Shown: positions 26,301 through 39,510 of the stretch, piece after piece
How the letters are laid out: each line of letters begins with the position of its first letter
How positions within the stretch are numbered: the stretch's first letter is position 1
Source: Nemopilema nomurai
Taxonomy: Eukaryota > Cnidaria > Scyphozoa > Rhizostomeae > Rhizostomatidae
DNA: 64,000 nucleotides
Assembly: GCA_003864495.1 (NCBI GenBank)
Contig: ML133421.1
Coordinates: 2,852,001 to 2,916,000 of the forward strand
Reading direction: 5' to 3'
The notes under the pieces: model-generated
Seen by the model: the letters and a program-made list of their open reading frames with translations, nothing else
Databases searched by the model: none
Told to the model about the DNA's origin: nothing
Position numbers and translations under genes: made by a program

Positions 26301-29300
26301 AGCAAATGACACCAGTCCGGTTGAGATTGGTTGTAGGTGTGGTACTACGAGGCTACTCTTGTCAGCCTCTTTTAGATGCTCACAAAAACTGAGAATACAA
26401 CGAAACACGTTTCAAAGCCAAAAATGTGGACAAAAGTATTTGAGAATCCCCTGGATAATTATAAGCGACTTCAGAGGATTAAAAGATCAAGCAGATTTAA
26501 GGTATCAATAGATTCCTTATTCATAATAGAGAAATATCTTGGTTGAAAAACAGGTCTTAACTTGAAAAAAGGGCATTTCGGAAATACAACTACAAAGAAA
26601 TATCTAAGAACAGGCGAAACGGAATGACAGCTCTCTCCTTCGCACAGGGAGGCCATACGTATCAGACATTTGCGAAATGAACTAAAGCAAAAATACACAA
26701 GTGCTAATTTTCACTTTAAAGGTATAAAGTACAACTATATCCATCCATCCGGGCTTCAAGGGTAATAAAGGATCGATATGATGTTGCTTTGGCCTTACCC
26801 ATACAAGGCTTTCACGCCATGTATTCTCATGATCGGAGGGTGGTTGTCCTGAACGGCAACTACAGACGCTTGGAGAAACCTAGGATTTGACAAGCAGTGA
26901 GGAAAAAACATGGCGAATGATGCCGGGGGGGGGGGGGGGGGCTGCAAACTCAATAATCCGAGTAACATGACTGAATGAATGTAGCAGTTGAATACGTAGA
27001 GTAGCATCAAAGTAGCATTGTCACTGTCACAATTGAAGCATTGAGATGGAGTAGTATTGTCACTTTCGTAATTGTGATTGGCCCGGGACAGCGAAAAAGG
27101 GCTTTGACCAAGGGCCAGCTACCCTTATAGCCTCTAAAAGGTTTCCGAGAGGGGCTACACAAACAACGGCCGATAGGAGTCCCTTTCTTTTTTCTGATTT
27201 CATGTGACATTAAACACGTGACAAGATCAGCGAGGTTGGGAATGGCAAATACAGCTTTCAAACTGCTTCCATGTTGGTATAACGGATAAGACTTTCCTGT
27301 CTAAAACAATGTACTTAGTTATCTAAGTTAGCTATCCAAGTATCAGTGAGCCCTCCCCAAACAACTTGTTCAGCATAGAGCTCCATACCACCGATAGCGC
27401 CAATAGAATACAGATTTGTTCACAAAGACACAAGAAATATTACTGAAAACAGAACCCACGTTTTCAGATGATCTATGGAGAGTGCCTCCACGTATCTGCT
27501 GCTGCACCAAAGGGCCTGGCCCACAAGGAACGGAGCGTCTAAAGGGATAAAAGTACGGTGTTCTTTCTTTCTATCCAGCGTCGGTTGATGGAGAGTCGGT
27601 TGATGGAGAGTCAAATAGTAGGGTCAAGCACATTGCTAATAAAAGTGCTAATGAAGGCAGCAATATCATTGTAAGGACTGATAGTCAACGCAATGTGATT
27701 CTTCAATGAGGCAGGAAGGCCGAAGTAAATGGCACAGGGTGAAAAACTTGGACCCTGAGTGCTAAACTAAAATATTAAATGAGGATGCTAAGCTAGGATC
27801 CTATATCTGCTAGCTGATTTCAGAGTAAAAGGGCAGATTGGCGTACCATGGGTCTGGCAGGATTCAACCATCAACTTGATCAATACGCTCTCTGCGTCGA
27901 ATCTAAGCTGGTTCGATTGCAGCAACTCCAAAATGCTGGGCTGGACAACACCAAGAGACAGCAAACACACTTCATGATATTTCCACCTGTAGACGGAGTA
28001 GTTCTAAAGAGCTACAAATGCTGCATAGAGCAAAGAGCATAGAGAAATATTTACACCTGGCAGTGCTTATAGAGCTGGTTTCCAAGTGGCTATCTAGCAA
28101 ACGTGATTTGCTTTCTGCCAAACTTCTTTCTCTTTTCGCTTTAACGTCATTCTTCTATTAACAAGGAATCAGCTGGTGAAGGTAATAAGGTTTCATCTTT
28201 TTTTAACATTTTAATGCTAAAAAGGCATTTTAATGATCCAAAATGGCCCAAACCAAAGATCGCTAGGTGAAAAATTCTATGAAAACTACCAGTTTTTATA
28301 GATATCAAACCCGATTCCTGTTTACCAATGTGTGTCCCCCTGGGCCCTTGCGATGTCCCCTCTTTGTTGAACCTTAGCCACAGCATTGACTAGGGCTTGA
28401 GTGCCAGCCTTGTTGAACTTCTCACACAACCGCTGTAAAAAGGGTGACCCTTCAGCTTACTTTACTCCTGTTACCAAGCAGTTTCTGTGATCACAGTTAT
28501 TTCAAACAAAAAGCATTTCCACTTCACTTTCAAAATGAGAAATTTTCAGGCCGGGTTACGTAATTCTGAAGTGAAAAGAGTCGGGAAGACTTCCTTACCA
28601 TTGAAAGGTACTGGGCGGAGGTTCTGACTGAACAAGAAAACGACTCTTCGTCCTCGTCTTCCACAAACTGATTCACGTCGGTCAGCCATAGATCTTTCTA
28701 GAAACAAACAAAGCCTTTCCTGTTAGAACGTACTTTATATCAATCAACCATTTCTTCAAAAACAGCTAATTGTGTGTACGAAAATAGGCTTATGTCATGT
28801 AAATACAAAAACATAGGCCTATTGGTGATATGGTCCTTATTACCAAATTGATGATAAATTTTTACCAGAAACCTTGAAAACAATGAGGGGAAGTATCAAC
28901 AACATAAAAAAGGCAGAACTTAGAAACCTGCTCCTCCGTTATCTGCATGTATATCATGGTGTGAAACAAAATATCTTCAAGGTATTCTTTAACGGTTTTC
29001 TTGAACTTCGACGCTTCAACCAGTGCAGTAATAAATTCGAAAATGCTGTAGATGAAATTCTCGAAGCTAAGTACTTCTCCTGAAAGAAAAGGAGCCATTG
29101 CCTTGAAAAACTACACTACAACAAATGGAGAATGTCTTGTTTCAAAAGAGTGGGGCATCTTTTTATGCCTTTCCAATAGATTATTGCGACAAACCAAAGA
29201 GAGCCTTACCATCTTCATCAACAGGATCTTCATGAAGGTCAATACTGTTAACAATCGAACGGACGTAGTAGTCAACGCTTCCAATGAAAATTTGCCACAC

Positions 29301-32300
29301 AGGAGGAAGAATCGTTGTTATGTGATTGGACATAAATTTGGAAAATCCTTTCACTAATGTTTGCAAAGCCTTGGGACAAAACATGAACTGGTAAATACAA
29401 AATAAATAAACAACAAATCAACATTGATAACAAGAATTTGGAAAGAGATAGCTGCATCCTACGATTGCAATATTCTGCACATACATGGGGTAAACTACAT
29501 AAAAACTTTTGATTCAACGGTGAGAGGGAATGGATGTAGCAGATTGACATAGAATTTAAAAATTAATAAACAATGCCTAGAGAGGATATGAGAAAGACAA
29601 CATTTATAGCATCAGAACACAGACCATGTAATTTCCTAACTTGTATTATGTGACAGCAAAACAAATGACTATTGGTTGGCAGAAAGTTTAATTCTAGAAG
29701 AGCCTGAAACCTAAACAGTAAGGTTAAAACATACTTTTAAGACTTCCATTTTCAAGCCCCAGTCTGAATGTACACCATCAGGTGTAACCAGCTCTTTGCT
29801 AAAACAGCTGACAAAATTTGGCAACAAGGGGTAAAGCAACTCTTTGCTGGCATTCTGCAAAAAATCAGAAAACAACAGTTAATAGTGTAATATAAGAATA
29901 AAAATTGATAATATAAATCAATGTTGGTAAATGACAAAAAAGAAAATAACTGAAAAATAACCTTGTACACTTCTTTCATTAGGGCAATCAAATCTGCTAC
30001 TGTATTGAAAATGTCAATTGCCCTTCCTCTGGTACGTACGCTGAAGACCTGTCAGTTATAAAGAGGCTATTATCACTGGTAAAATATAAAGTTTTGTTAA
30101 AGGAAAGCATGAGAGAATACCACTAGCAAATGCAAGGTAAGTAAATTTGACAGAATTTGTTCATTTATTGTGATGTTTTAACAAATTTGATAACCAAAGT
30201 TGTTTTATCATTAACCAACTGTCAGTTTTGCTATGAAAAAGAACTTTGTTACATATATACCAGATAAGGCTTTAGACAAAAATGTAAACATACCTCTGGC
30301 TGCTGGATAATATTTAAGATGTTTGGAAGCAAGATTGGTGCAACATGGGGCATTTGCAAATCTGAGACTTCCTTCACAAACTCTGCATATAAAAAGAGCT
30401 CTGTGACTTAAACTTTTCAAACAGAAGCTTTGGAATGGAATGGTCTTTAAAAAAGAAAGGTGCTTATTACTGGCTTCAACCTGGCTTCACTGAGGATTTG
30501 CAGTTTACAGGGTTTTTGTTAGATTTACATTTATTGCTATGCTTCACTTTTTTCAATTTGGATAAGACTCCTGTTTAAATTTTCTACAAGCTTTTATTAA
30601 TGATCTTAATATTTTTCAGTACTAATAAATCTAACACAATGGAAATTATTCATGTTCTGCTACAAACCAGCCATCACTCTTACAGCTCCATGGATCAAGT
30701 TTGGATCACCACTGTTAATAGCATGGATCAAAAGTTCAAAAAAGTTTGGCCAGTTTTCTGGCCAATCCCAGTGGGCAATACTGGAGAGTGCATATGCCTA
30801 AAAAGGGAAACAAACAATATCTTTTAGGGTGAGCCATTGAGATTATCATTCTGTAGGGGTCAATAGAATAAAGATAAACTTTAGTGAAATCAGTTTCAGT
30901 GAGGCTATGAAATAAAATATATAGTTATATCTATACATAACTGATAGCAAATGAATCATCTGTTTACTAGTAAAGTAGCTTATCAGGAAAATGCATGTTC
31001 AATATACTAACCACACATGACCTTATTTTACTGCTATGTAGCTGCAGAGCTTTTGGTAAATTTTCCCTTATAACAGTTTTGGCCTGAAATGAAAAATAGA
31101 ATCAACATCATTAATGATTCTCCTTGAAACAATGTGAAACTACTGCAAAGCATTTTCCCTTTAATTGTTCCAGGTTATTCAGCTGTTCAGAAACATAGTT
31201 GTCATCAAAAATAAAGAAAATCAAACATAAACAGTATTGGTTGAATGCAAACAAGGCTAAATGAAGGGCAAAATGGCTAAAAACCTGAGAGTTTGAGCTA
31301 GTCACTCTTTGGTCAAATGTTTCTACCATACCAAGAACAAGGAATCATTTTACAAACCTGTTGACTTGTTTCTGGAGGTTTAAATTTGTCACCTGCTTCA
31401 TGGGACCAATGGCTGTCAACATACTGTCTCAGCAGCACAGAAGCAAGCTGTGTATCAAAAGATTAAGTTTATGATAGTAGCATATGGCAAAAGCAGAGAA
31501 GAATTTTTGACCTCAACTGCTGACTTCACAATTATATACTATCAAGGGAGAAGTAACCAGAACACTTCTTTAATTTAAGCAAAACTTGAAATCACTATAG
31601 CTTTACAGACTATGGGCTTTATTTATTTATTGGTGACTATAGATACTTTATTCTATTGCCAGTGAAAATCCTATTATATTTAGGATCTGTGCAATGAATA
31701 CATTACATTACCTATTTAGGTCCTATGGCTAGTCTTTTCAATACAGAGTTTTGGTAGAAGAAAAGCTACAAGTTCAATTCTACAATTTCCCCATCTGAAA
31801 CCATATAACTTGGAAACCATTTACAAATAATGTCTTATACTGAAATAAGGAAAAGGGTGTTTCTTTTCTAACACAGAGGAAATTTTGGTATAGTATGGCA
31901 AATAAAAAAAAGCAACTCAGACCTGTCGAATAGACTCTGGGATACTGTTATCTAGAACAATGTTTGTGAGAATAACACCAAAACCTAAGGGCAGCAAAAA
32001 GTAGGTGTTATTTGTGGAAAACAAGCATGGCAAAAGTATTGTGATGTTGAAATGGAAGTCTCAAAATTACATTTTTGGAAGTAGTAATCCAGCCTGCCAA
32101 CAGAAGTGTACATTCTTTCTCGCAGGTATGGCAGATTCATCCCCAGATTGGTGGTCATAGGGATACAAAATGGCCACACCACAGGAATAACTATTTTATT
32201 CTTCAAAACTATAATTGTTTTCAAGCTTAATTAAATTAAGATTTAATCACACTCATAATTTGATTTCTTCAATTTTTCTCTGCCTAAATAAAATGCTATA

Positions 32301-32913
32301 TTTGTTCTTTTTCGGCACCAAGGTCCTCACTTGCAAAGGTTTGGCAATGGCATCCCTATGAACGCGCATCTGGGGATGAAAAATACTGCCAAGGCCAACT
32401 AGCAACATTGGAAACAAAGTGTTCAAGAAAAGTGTCATTTATCTAGAAGAAATTGACGAGGTACCGTATATTACTGTACATCCTCTGAAATTATTGTCTT
32501 TTGGACACATCCCATGCCCTTTTTTGACCCGTATTATACGAAACACGAATATGGGGATAAATCTAGGGATGAATCTGGTGCTGATTGGTATAAGGTTCTT
32601 AATGGCAATTGTTTTTAAAAGCTTCCGCGGGTGAACATGAAGACGCCTAGTATGATGCCTAGTATAGACCAGATTTACTTTTGACAATCTTGCATTAAAC
32701 AAGTCGTCTACCAATATAGCTTTCAGTAAAACAATTTGCAGACTGTTTGGTAATAACTTGCTTTTCAAAATCATGAGAGAAATTCTTGCCTTCTGATGTT
32801 TCGAAGATCTTGAGCTGTTCTTCGGATGAAACTCTTTCCTGTTGGTTTACAGAGAAAGCACCAGCTAAAGTACTTAGGAGAGACTCCCTAAAAGTCAATT
32901 CGTCATCAGCCAT
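20311..32913 (-). CDS. IPO9: Importin-9 (karyopherin-beta nuclear import receptor), complete
   Basis: Importin-9 carries core histones and ribosomal proteins into the nucleus under RanGTP control. Exons (minus): 32790-32913, 31923-31984, 31358-31447, 31012-31083, 30668-30797, 30294-30382, 29962-30048, 29735-29854, 29210-29369, 28928-29079, 28599-28697, 28326-28432, 27847-27986, 27460-27538, 26799-26879, 26241-26388, 25667-25751, 25413-25480, 25090-25170, 24672-24800, 23911-23969, 23385-23511, 22914-23003, 22538-22704, 22231-22331, 22088-22117, 21745-21869, 21147-21255, 20708-20790, 20311-20430. The sum is 3114 nt or 1037 aa, against about 1041 in human, with every phase closing. Family landmarks appear in order: [100 protein letters not shown]. 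It ends in an acidic tail and a conserved C-terminal block. Intron 1 is GC-AG. Confidence 0.97.
24285..24536. repeat. Degenerate ~75-bp tandem repeat in importin-9 intron
   Basis: Three diverged units share the block (T/G)(G/A)(G/T)AGAGCATATGG or GTAGAGAATATCG at about 24346, 24421 and 24494, each preceded by TTTGCATTT-like sequence. The unit keeps long frames open on both strands, which gives spurious open reading frames. Noncoding. Confidence 0.6.
26925..26941 (+). repeat. Poly-G homopolymer (17 nt)
   Basis: Uninterrupted run of 17 G (poly-C on the importin-9 transcript) in the intron 26880-27459, 46 nt upstream of exon 15's acceptor in transcript terms. It could act as a long C tract before the acceptor or be a length-unstable site. 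Confidence 0.85.
32788..32789 (-). other. GC-AG 5' splice site of importin-9 intron 1
   Basis: Exon 1 ends ...TCAGAAG and is followed by GCAAGA. Joining the G to exon 2 at 31984 gives GGT and the conserved FGVIL segment in frame. No GT donor at this junction preserves the importin-9 alignment. AG|GCAAG is the classic context of non-canonical GC-AG introns. Confidence 0.8.
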
Positions 32914-33255
32914 ACTACGAGAACTTCAAGAAGTTTTATTTCTCCGTTCGCAAAACAACCACGAGAAAACTTTTTCCATTTTAGTCGAGCCTCCTTTTCA
33001 AGAATGACCTTAAATTGGCGGGAAACCAAAAAGAGGATCGTGTTTGTTTTATGACCAAGCTTTTATCGAACCTCGGAAACTATCTAAAGTGTCTAGAAGC
33101 TATGAAGTTCTCTTCCTGGCAATGGCTGGTGATATTCTTTCATGCTAATTGCAATTATGTACATTATGTACATATGTACAAAGTTAGGTTGCTATGTTGA
33201 TGATTGGTATTGCTTTCATTTAAACCAACACTTCGCCGATATACTTTATTGATTA

Positions 33256-33677
33256 CCGTAAATCCTCGAATTAGCCCCCTGGGAGCTTATTTATTTTTGA
33301 TATTTTTGGATGAGGGCTTATTCGAGGGGGAGGGGGGGGGGGTTATTCGAGGGGAGAGGGGGGGGTTATTCGAGGGGAGGGGGGGTTATTCGAGGGGGGG
33401 GGCTTATAAAATTTTCTGAAACATGCCACATAAAAAATAATTATTGAAATTTCTTTCTTTTCATAATATAAAAAATAGCCCAAGTATAAAGTAACATTTG
33501 ATTAAAATATTAACAAAAATATAAATTTTTGTGGTAATTCACTAATACGCCAGGCAACCTCAGGAGTCAAAAATCAACAAACCGAGGGGGGGGCTTATTG
33601 AAAATTTGTAGTTCTAGGGTGGGGGATTTTTTGAGGGAGGGGATTTTTTGAGGGGGGGCCAATTCAAGGATTTACGG
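33256..33677. mobile_element. G-rich MITE-like element with terminal inverted repeats
   Basis: The left end CCGTAAATCCTCGAATTAG is mirrored by the right end CAATTCAAGGATTTACGG, whose reverse complement is CCGTAAATCCTTGAATTG (one mismatch). The interior has short tandem GGGGTTATTCGAGGGG units (33319-33410) and further G runs towards the right arm. No transposase. No clear target-site duplication: left flank ttgatta, right flank caactt. A non-autonomous DNA transposon is the best reading. Confidence 0.7.
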
Positions 33678-34428
33678 CAACTTGTAGTAGCATTATTATG
33701 AATTTGAAGCAAATTGAACCTTGGCAATGATATGTTTACTGAAAACGAAATCACTAAGGAACTTTTCGATTTGAAATATTTTTATAACTGCTTGCATCAA
33801 GAACTAAAAAGCCAGTTCCATTAATTTGCAGGCAATACTCGCATATATTGTTTGCTATTTGTGTGGCAAATGCTTCATTGGGTACTTTCCAAATATTAAG
33901 GCTTATTGTAGTCAAAGCACGAAAGTGAGAACTTAAGGAACTTTTAAGGAACTTTTGGTGCTAAAATCTGATGATTTGAGGTCTATGAATAAGAAACTTT
34001 TGGAACTAGGCCTTGAGGTAGGTTCTCTTTCCAGAGCAAAAAACCTTTTATGCAACTTATCAGTAAGATATTTTATCAAATTAAACCGGCTGTAGGTACC
34101 ATCTTGTAACAATGTGAGAAATAGTCATGGCAACTAGTTCCACCCTGGTTAATAACTGTTTTCCCTTTGTCCCTTGTGACCTTCTATTCTTACAACATGC
34201 AAAAATTTATCACATGGGAGTTCTTGAGAATTCCAAGCGACCAAAAGATGTGAACAAGCCAAGAAAGGTAGACATACTGTTAAATACAAGAACCAGCAAA
34301 TAAAGTCAGAAGTGTTTCAGCAAAATGATGGTTTATGAATGAAAGGGGAAGTATTATATCTACAAGAAGACTATTAGCGGAAAATACCTCTATACTATAT
34401 TACAAAATGTTTTCGGAAACAGATATAC

Positions 34429-34434
34429 TTTATT
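34429..34434 (-). terminator. AMDHD2 polyadenylation signal
   Basis: AATAAA on the minus strand, about 29 nt after the TAG stop at 34463-34465. Confidence 0.6.
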
Positions 34435-34462
34435 GACTATAAATAAATAACACATACAAAAT

Positions 34463-37400
34463 CTATAAAAAAATGGTAGCTAAATGGCCCATGCATCCAT
34501 TTTCATTTACAAACACTGGTTTGCCATTTATGAAAGTGGCATGAATATTGAATTCATCGTCAAGCAGCACAATATCTGCATCTGAATAAAACTCAAGCGT
34601 TCCTTTTTTACTTTCAATTCTGAGAAGCTGGGCAGGATGCAATGTCGCTGCTTCTAGCGCCTCCACAGTAGAACAGGCTAAAGTATATAATAGCACCAAA
34701 AGTGAAGTTGAAAAGATAATTTAGGAGGATAAAAGGCTACAAAAAGAAAATTGTGCAAGTCCTTAAGTAGTCAGATTGGAAATATTATCATATATTTTCA
34801 TATTATCATATATTTAAATATTATCATATATTTAAATATTGATAGGTTATCCTGTTAGAACATTCATAAGTTATCATTATTATGTGGAGTGACAACTGGA
34901 GTAGATCAAATTTCAAACCTGCAGCCTTTCTGAAATGCCTCAAGCACTCCCTCATTGTTACAATGCTGCAAAAAGAAAAGAGCCATGACATAACATTAAA
35001 ATTTAAAACATAAATAGAATCATTCAAAATTTCTTTGTTACAAAGAGAACAAAGCTCACACAAAATGACAGGAATAAAATGGTAGAGGTGCGATGAATCG
35101 CACTCCTTGTGCTGCCTAGGTGTGCAATGGTGTGCAAGTACTTAATAGCATAGAAAGCTGTATAAAGAGCTGGGAACCTAACTTAATCATAAGAAAACAT
35201 AAAACAAGGCTAGTACAATCGATACATTTTTCTTAAAAAAGCTCTAGAATTGTCAAATCCAACATATTACGAGGACCATATTAATAATGTTTGATCACTT
35301 GACCACCTCATCCAACATTGTTGGCTCTGCGCAACGTTTTACAACATTCGTGCAAAGGATCAGTTTATACTTTCAGCCTCTCCCTTGAAAGCGATGCAGG
35401 CGTTAATCTCCTCTTCGAACTTCCTTCGGAGAAATCTTTTTTTCGGAGACAAGGATTCGCAAAGCGCGTCGAGCAAACTGAGTTTATATCAGCGTTCTGG
35501 AGGCAGAACCAAGTTCTTGGGATGTTACAGCCAGTCTATATAAATATCGGAAGGGAATAAAACAGAAGTTTGGAGAGTCTAGCCGATAAATTGAAAGGTC
35601 TAATTGATAGCACCTATCTGCGCTCGTCTTTGTGCCTACGAAGGTTTTTCCTTTCGTTTTGAAGTTCTCTCTTTTCGTTTTGACACCACTACACGGCTTT
35701 AACTAGAGCGCCTCCTGCGTCGCCACCATCGTAAAATGAAGAAAAATAATACTTAGTGGTCAGTTTTGACTCATTGGGTAAACGGGTATATCGATAAGCC
35801 AAAGATGACAAAAAAAAGTCCGTCTGTTAAAACTGATCAGCTTAAACTGACCGCGTATTTCAGCCATGTAACACGGAAAACGGAAACCAGCATATCACCA
35901 CAACTGTCTCTGTGAAGTTCAAGCTTGTCGTTTTTTGCGTTAAAGGTCGTAAGAGCGGCGACTATCCTGCTTCTTAAGGAAATATAATATTCTCCAAACT
36001 TCATTGTGGTATGATAAAAGCACAACATTGAGCAGTATTGATTACTCTAGAATGAAGTGTTCAGATTATTTGTGGCATGCGATGAAATGCACTCCTCAGC
36101 AATGGAAGGCGTGTGCCAAGGAGTGTCCCAGCATTGATTGGATATACAGAAATTTCAATTAGTTCATATCATAGAAACAAGGAATTATTGGTGAAGTACT
36201 AAACATATTATCTTTGCTAAAAATAGATTATGCATCTTATTCTTTCACAACAATACTGTGTGTTGTTTGAATGGAAATCAAATTAGTTTTTGTTTCAGAT
36301 CAAAATATATATTGCCCATGGTCACATTAAGCCCTGTAAAAAGCACATCAAGTAATATAACTAAATACTCCATGCAATTTAAGCAAACTTAACTAACCTC
36401 CCTGCTAATGTGTTTGTTCCAACAAGGGTTGCACTTTTCTGTGAAATATTAACCTCCATGGTGCCAAGCAAGTGTTTTCCAGGGGGGAGACCCATTGCTG
36501 CAATGGCGTCAGTAACAAGAACTAGCCCTAAAGAATAGTAAAGACACATGGCTTTAACAATGTCAACTTCAAAACTTCTGAAATTCCAACAATTGCTGAA
36601 AACTTCAACATCTCTATAAACTTTCATCAAAAACTTTCAAAAAAAGACAAGAAGGATGGAATGAGCATTTCTGTGATCAATACTTAAGCACATTTTCATT
36701 ACTCTAATCAAATCAACCCTGCCTCATCAGCAAACACTATCCTCAAACCCTTTGATTTCTTCAACCCCTTGCTTCCTTAACTTTTTAAGTCAAGTACATA
36801 TATCAACATACATAGTTCAAATTTGTCAGATTTTTCCAACATGGTGGATATTGATATTTTGACAACAATGATATCCATCTGCTTCTCAAAGTCTTCTTTA
36901 ACACGCACATTCAAAGTGGCAGATAGATGGATAAATTTATGCAAAATCAGCAAAACTGTTAGAAAAGAAACATACCTTTTGGGTGAGCTCGGTATGCTAT
37001 ACGCAGTGCTGTAGGATGTGTGTGTATACCATCAGCAATAATTCCATAGAATGCAAATCTTGGAATCACATTACTGGTGAGAACTCCAATGAGACCAGGG
37101 TTACGATGATGAAATGGAGCCATGGCGTTGAAGAGATGTGTGATGAAAGTAGCTCCCCTGCGAACTGCTTCTTCACCTTGCAGGAGATCAGCATTACTAT
37201 GGCCTGCACGAAAAGCATGCTTTGGGTTAATTTCACCATAGAATGAAAGATAAATATTGGTATGTGGATAATGAAGAAGACTAGCTTTCCTATAGTGCAA
37301 AAAAATCTTGTTGCAATACAATACAATGTTGCAAGTCAAATTGCTTACCGATGGAAACAACAACATTGTTTTTAATGAAATGGGGTATTGCATCAAGTAC

Positions 37401-39055
37401 ACCATCAATTTCTGGCGCTATTGTTACCATTGCAGCATTTTCTAGAGAGCCATAAATTTCTTGAACACTTTTCAAAACATCAGTAGCTGGGACTTGTGAC
37501 ATAATGAACTCAGGATTGTGAGCCCCTTTCTTTTCTGGATTGATAAATGGGCCTTCAACATGGGCACCTGCAAGACAAATCGGATGAAAGCATTATGTGA
37601 TGGAATGCAATAATATATGTAATTCAAAAAATAATTCAAACCAAAATGAAAGAGCCAATACCTAAAATTTCTGCACCATGTGGCCCACCTGGTCTTGCTG
37701 AGATTTTTGGTAGTGCCTAAGATTAAAAGAAACAAGGGACTATTTTCTGACTGAACATCATGGCAGAAGTTGTAGAATTTTATGTAATTTCAAAAATTTG
37801 TTTTTCTATAACTTTTATTTTTTAAATAAAACAAAACTAGTTTAGACATATGCATTTGCAGACAAGTTGCAAAATATGTAGAACAATTGCTCTTCCAGAC
37901 CAAATAAACTTTAATTGCAGGACAAATTGAATCTAAAAAATTAGAAATTAACTTGGCCTTCAAAATCAAAACCTACAAAGCTAAAATAACAAGACTCTTT
38001 AAAAGCAAACATTAAGTCATTTTGATGGACATATTTTCTTGATGCCAATGTGAAACTGCATCATTGTAAAAACGTTTTTGCATCTAGGTTCATCCTGACT
38101 CTCATGATTACTATTTGTTCTGTCTTTAGGCTTCTAGTCAAAACAAAGTTATGAGGTCAGGGACTGGATTAATTTACCACACGCATTTGAAGCTTCTTAC
38201 CAGTCTAGCTACATATATACCTAAACAAGAACATAGAAACCCACCTGCTTGTAAACATCACTAGGTGATGTGACAATGGTTGGACAAAATGAAGTTACTC
38301 CGTGTTCCAAAACTCCTTTTGCAACACATTTTAAGGCATCATCTAGCTTCTCCAAATTTGATGAAAAGTCATGTCCAAATCCACCTGAAAGTTAAGGGTC
38401 ATTCTTAAACAGTGCCCCATTCAAAGTCACTTTTCCAACTTAAATACTACCCTTGAAAATAAACTGAAAAAACTGTAAATTGCTCTTCAGAATTGTGGCT
38501 AGAATAGTTAGATTAAATCAGAAGATTGAAGCAAAGGTCATGTTTACTCATTGAACTAAAGCATTTTAGTTTGAGACACACCTACTTTGGAGAACATTTA
38601 TAGTTCTCAAAATTAGTTCTTCACCAAAATTGAGATCAGTTGTTTGAGATGGCTTTAAGAAAATTGTTTGTATCATTTTAAGAAACAAAGGTATGATCAC
38701 GAAAAACATTTGTGCATTTAGTAAGTATTTTAGAACTGGTTTAACTTCTAAAAAAGATGTCTGGAATGAAAAAAACCATTTTGGACATGTGATATCTTAT
38801 TGGCCAGAAACAAAAGCACAAACTTTCAAACTAACCGTTGATTTGAACGTCAATAAATCCTGGTGATATTATAAGGTTTTTGCAATCGATTTTCAGATCT
38901 GCCTGAACTTTTTCATCGAAGAAAATTTGTTCTGGGTTGCATATTTTGCCGTCGCGCACCCATAAATCTTCCAGGACAATCGCACCCCTGTAAAGAATTC
39001 TGCAGTTTATGAATTGGAACATTCTTCCATCCTCCCGTGACTTTCTCTTGTTCAT
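34463..39055 (-). CDS. AMDHD2: N-acetylglucosamine-6-phosphate deacetylase, complete
   Basis: The enzyme hydrolyses GlcNAc-6-phosphate to glucosamine-6-phosphate plus acetate in the cytosol, feeding amino-sugar salvage into glycolysis or hexosamine synthesis. Exons (minus): 38836-39055, 38245-38384, 37662-37716, 37349-37567, 36976-37203, 36398-36527, 34919-34965, 34463-34677. They total 1254 nt, 417 aa (human about 409), with all phases closing. Landmarks of the NagA/amidohydrolase fold appear in order: FINCRIL near residue 14, [29 protein letters not shown] (metal-ligand Glu), GHSNAD and THLFNAM (metal-ligand His), [17 protein letters not shown] (catalytic Asp), LHPAQLL and [12 protein letters not shown] near the C-terminus. 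The second GXDVQIN-type N-terminal motif and a full metal site indicate an active enzyme. The start at 39055 is chosen because it gives the family N-terminus; an internal Met is at residue 12. Confidence 0.97.
34790..34850. repeat. AT-rich short tandem repeat
   Basis: Units of ATTATCATATATTT(AA) repeated about four times in the last intron of AMDHD2. Simple-sequence DNA. Confidence 0.7.
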
Positions 39056-39384
39056 TGCAAACAGTTATCCTAAAAGTTCTCATAAGATTCTTTCTATCTC
39101 ATACATTGATTAGCTGCTCGCTCTTCACTCTCTGAAATTGCCGTCTAAACCTCCTTTTCATATCGAGGCGGTGCTCTAATAACTCAAGCTTGCCATTTGC
39201 GCAGCGGCGATAGCATCGTTTCGATTGTGCAGCGACGATCGAATGGGAGAGTAAAAGGATGCAAATAGAGCTAGAAGCGAGAATTAACAATGCCAAACAA
39301 GAGTTTCTTCTTCTTTCTCGCTATCTCTGCACCAGGGTCAAGAGGAAAAAGTATTGGTCAGTAGGGTTGGTCGAAAGTTGATTC

Positions 39385-39510
39385 CACGTTGGAACAGCGG
39401 AATTATAACTTTTCGTATACTTAAAGAACTTGTTCACTAAAAGTTTCTTAGAGTATGCAGACGTCAGAAGTGACCAAAGGCTGACTGAATTGATAGCCAG
39501 TTGTGGAAGA
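39385..39510. repeat. Dispersed repeat relic, copy 2
   Basis: GTATACTTAAAGAACT, AGAGTATGCAGACGTCAGAA and ACTGAATTGATAGCCAG match the left half of the relic at 11.96-12.08 kb in the same order and orientation. Diverged, no termini visible. Confidence 0.6.

Larger units (their letters stand above)
32914..34462. other. Intergenic region between importin-9 and AMDHD2
   Basis: Both neighbours are on the minus strand, so this holds the importin-9 promoter and the AMDHD2 downstream flank. It contains the G-rich inverted-repeat element at 33256-33677. No other gene or motif was recognised. Confidence 0.6.

Noticed and set aside
37066..37326. Minus-strand frame overlapping AMDHD2 exon 5
   Set aside because: Alternative frame of a confirmed exon reading into the intron.
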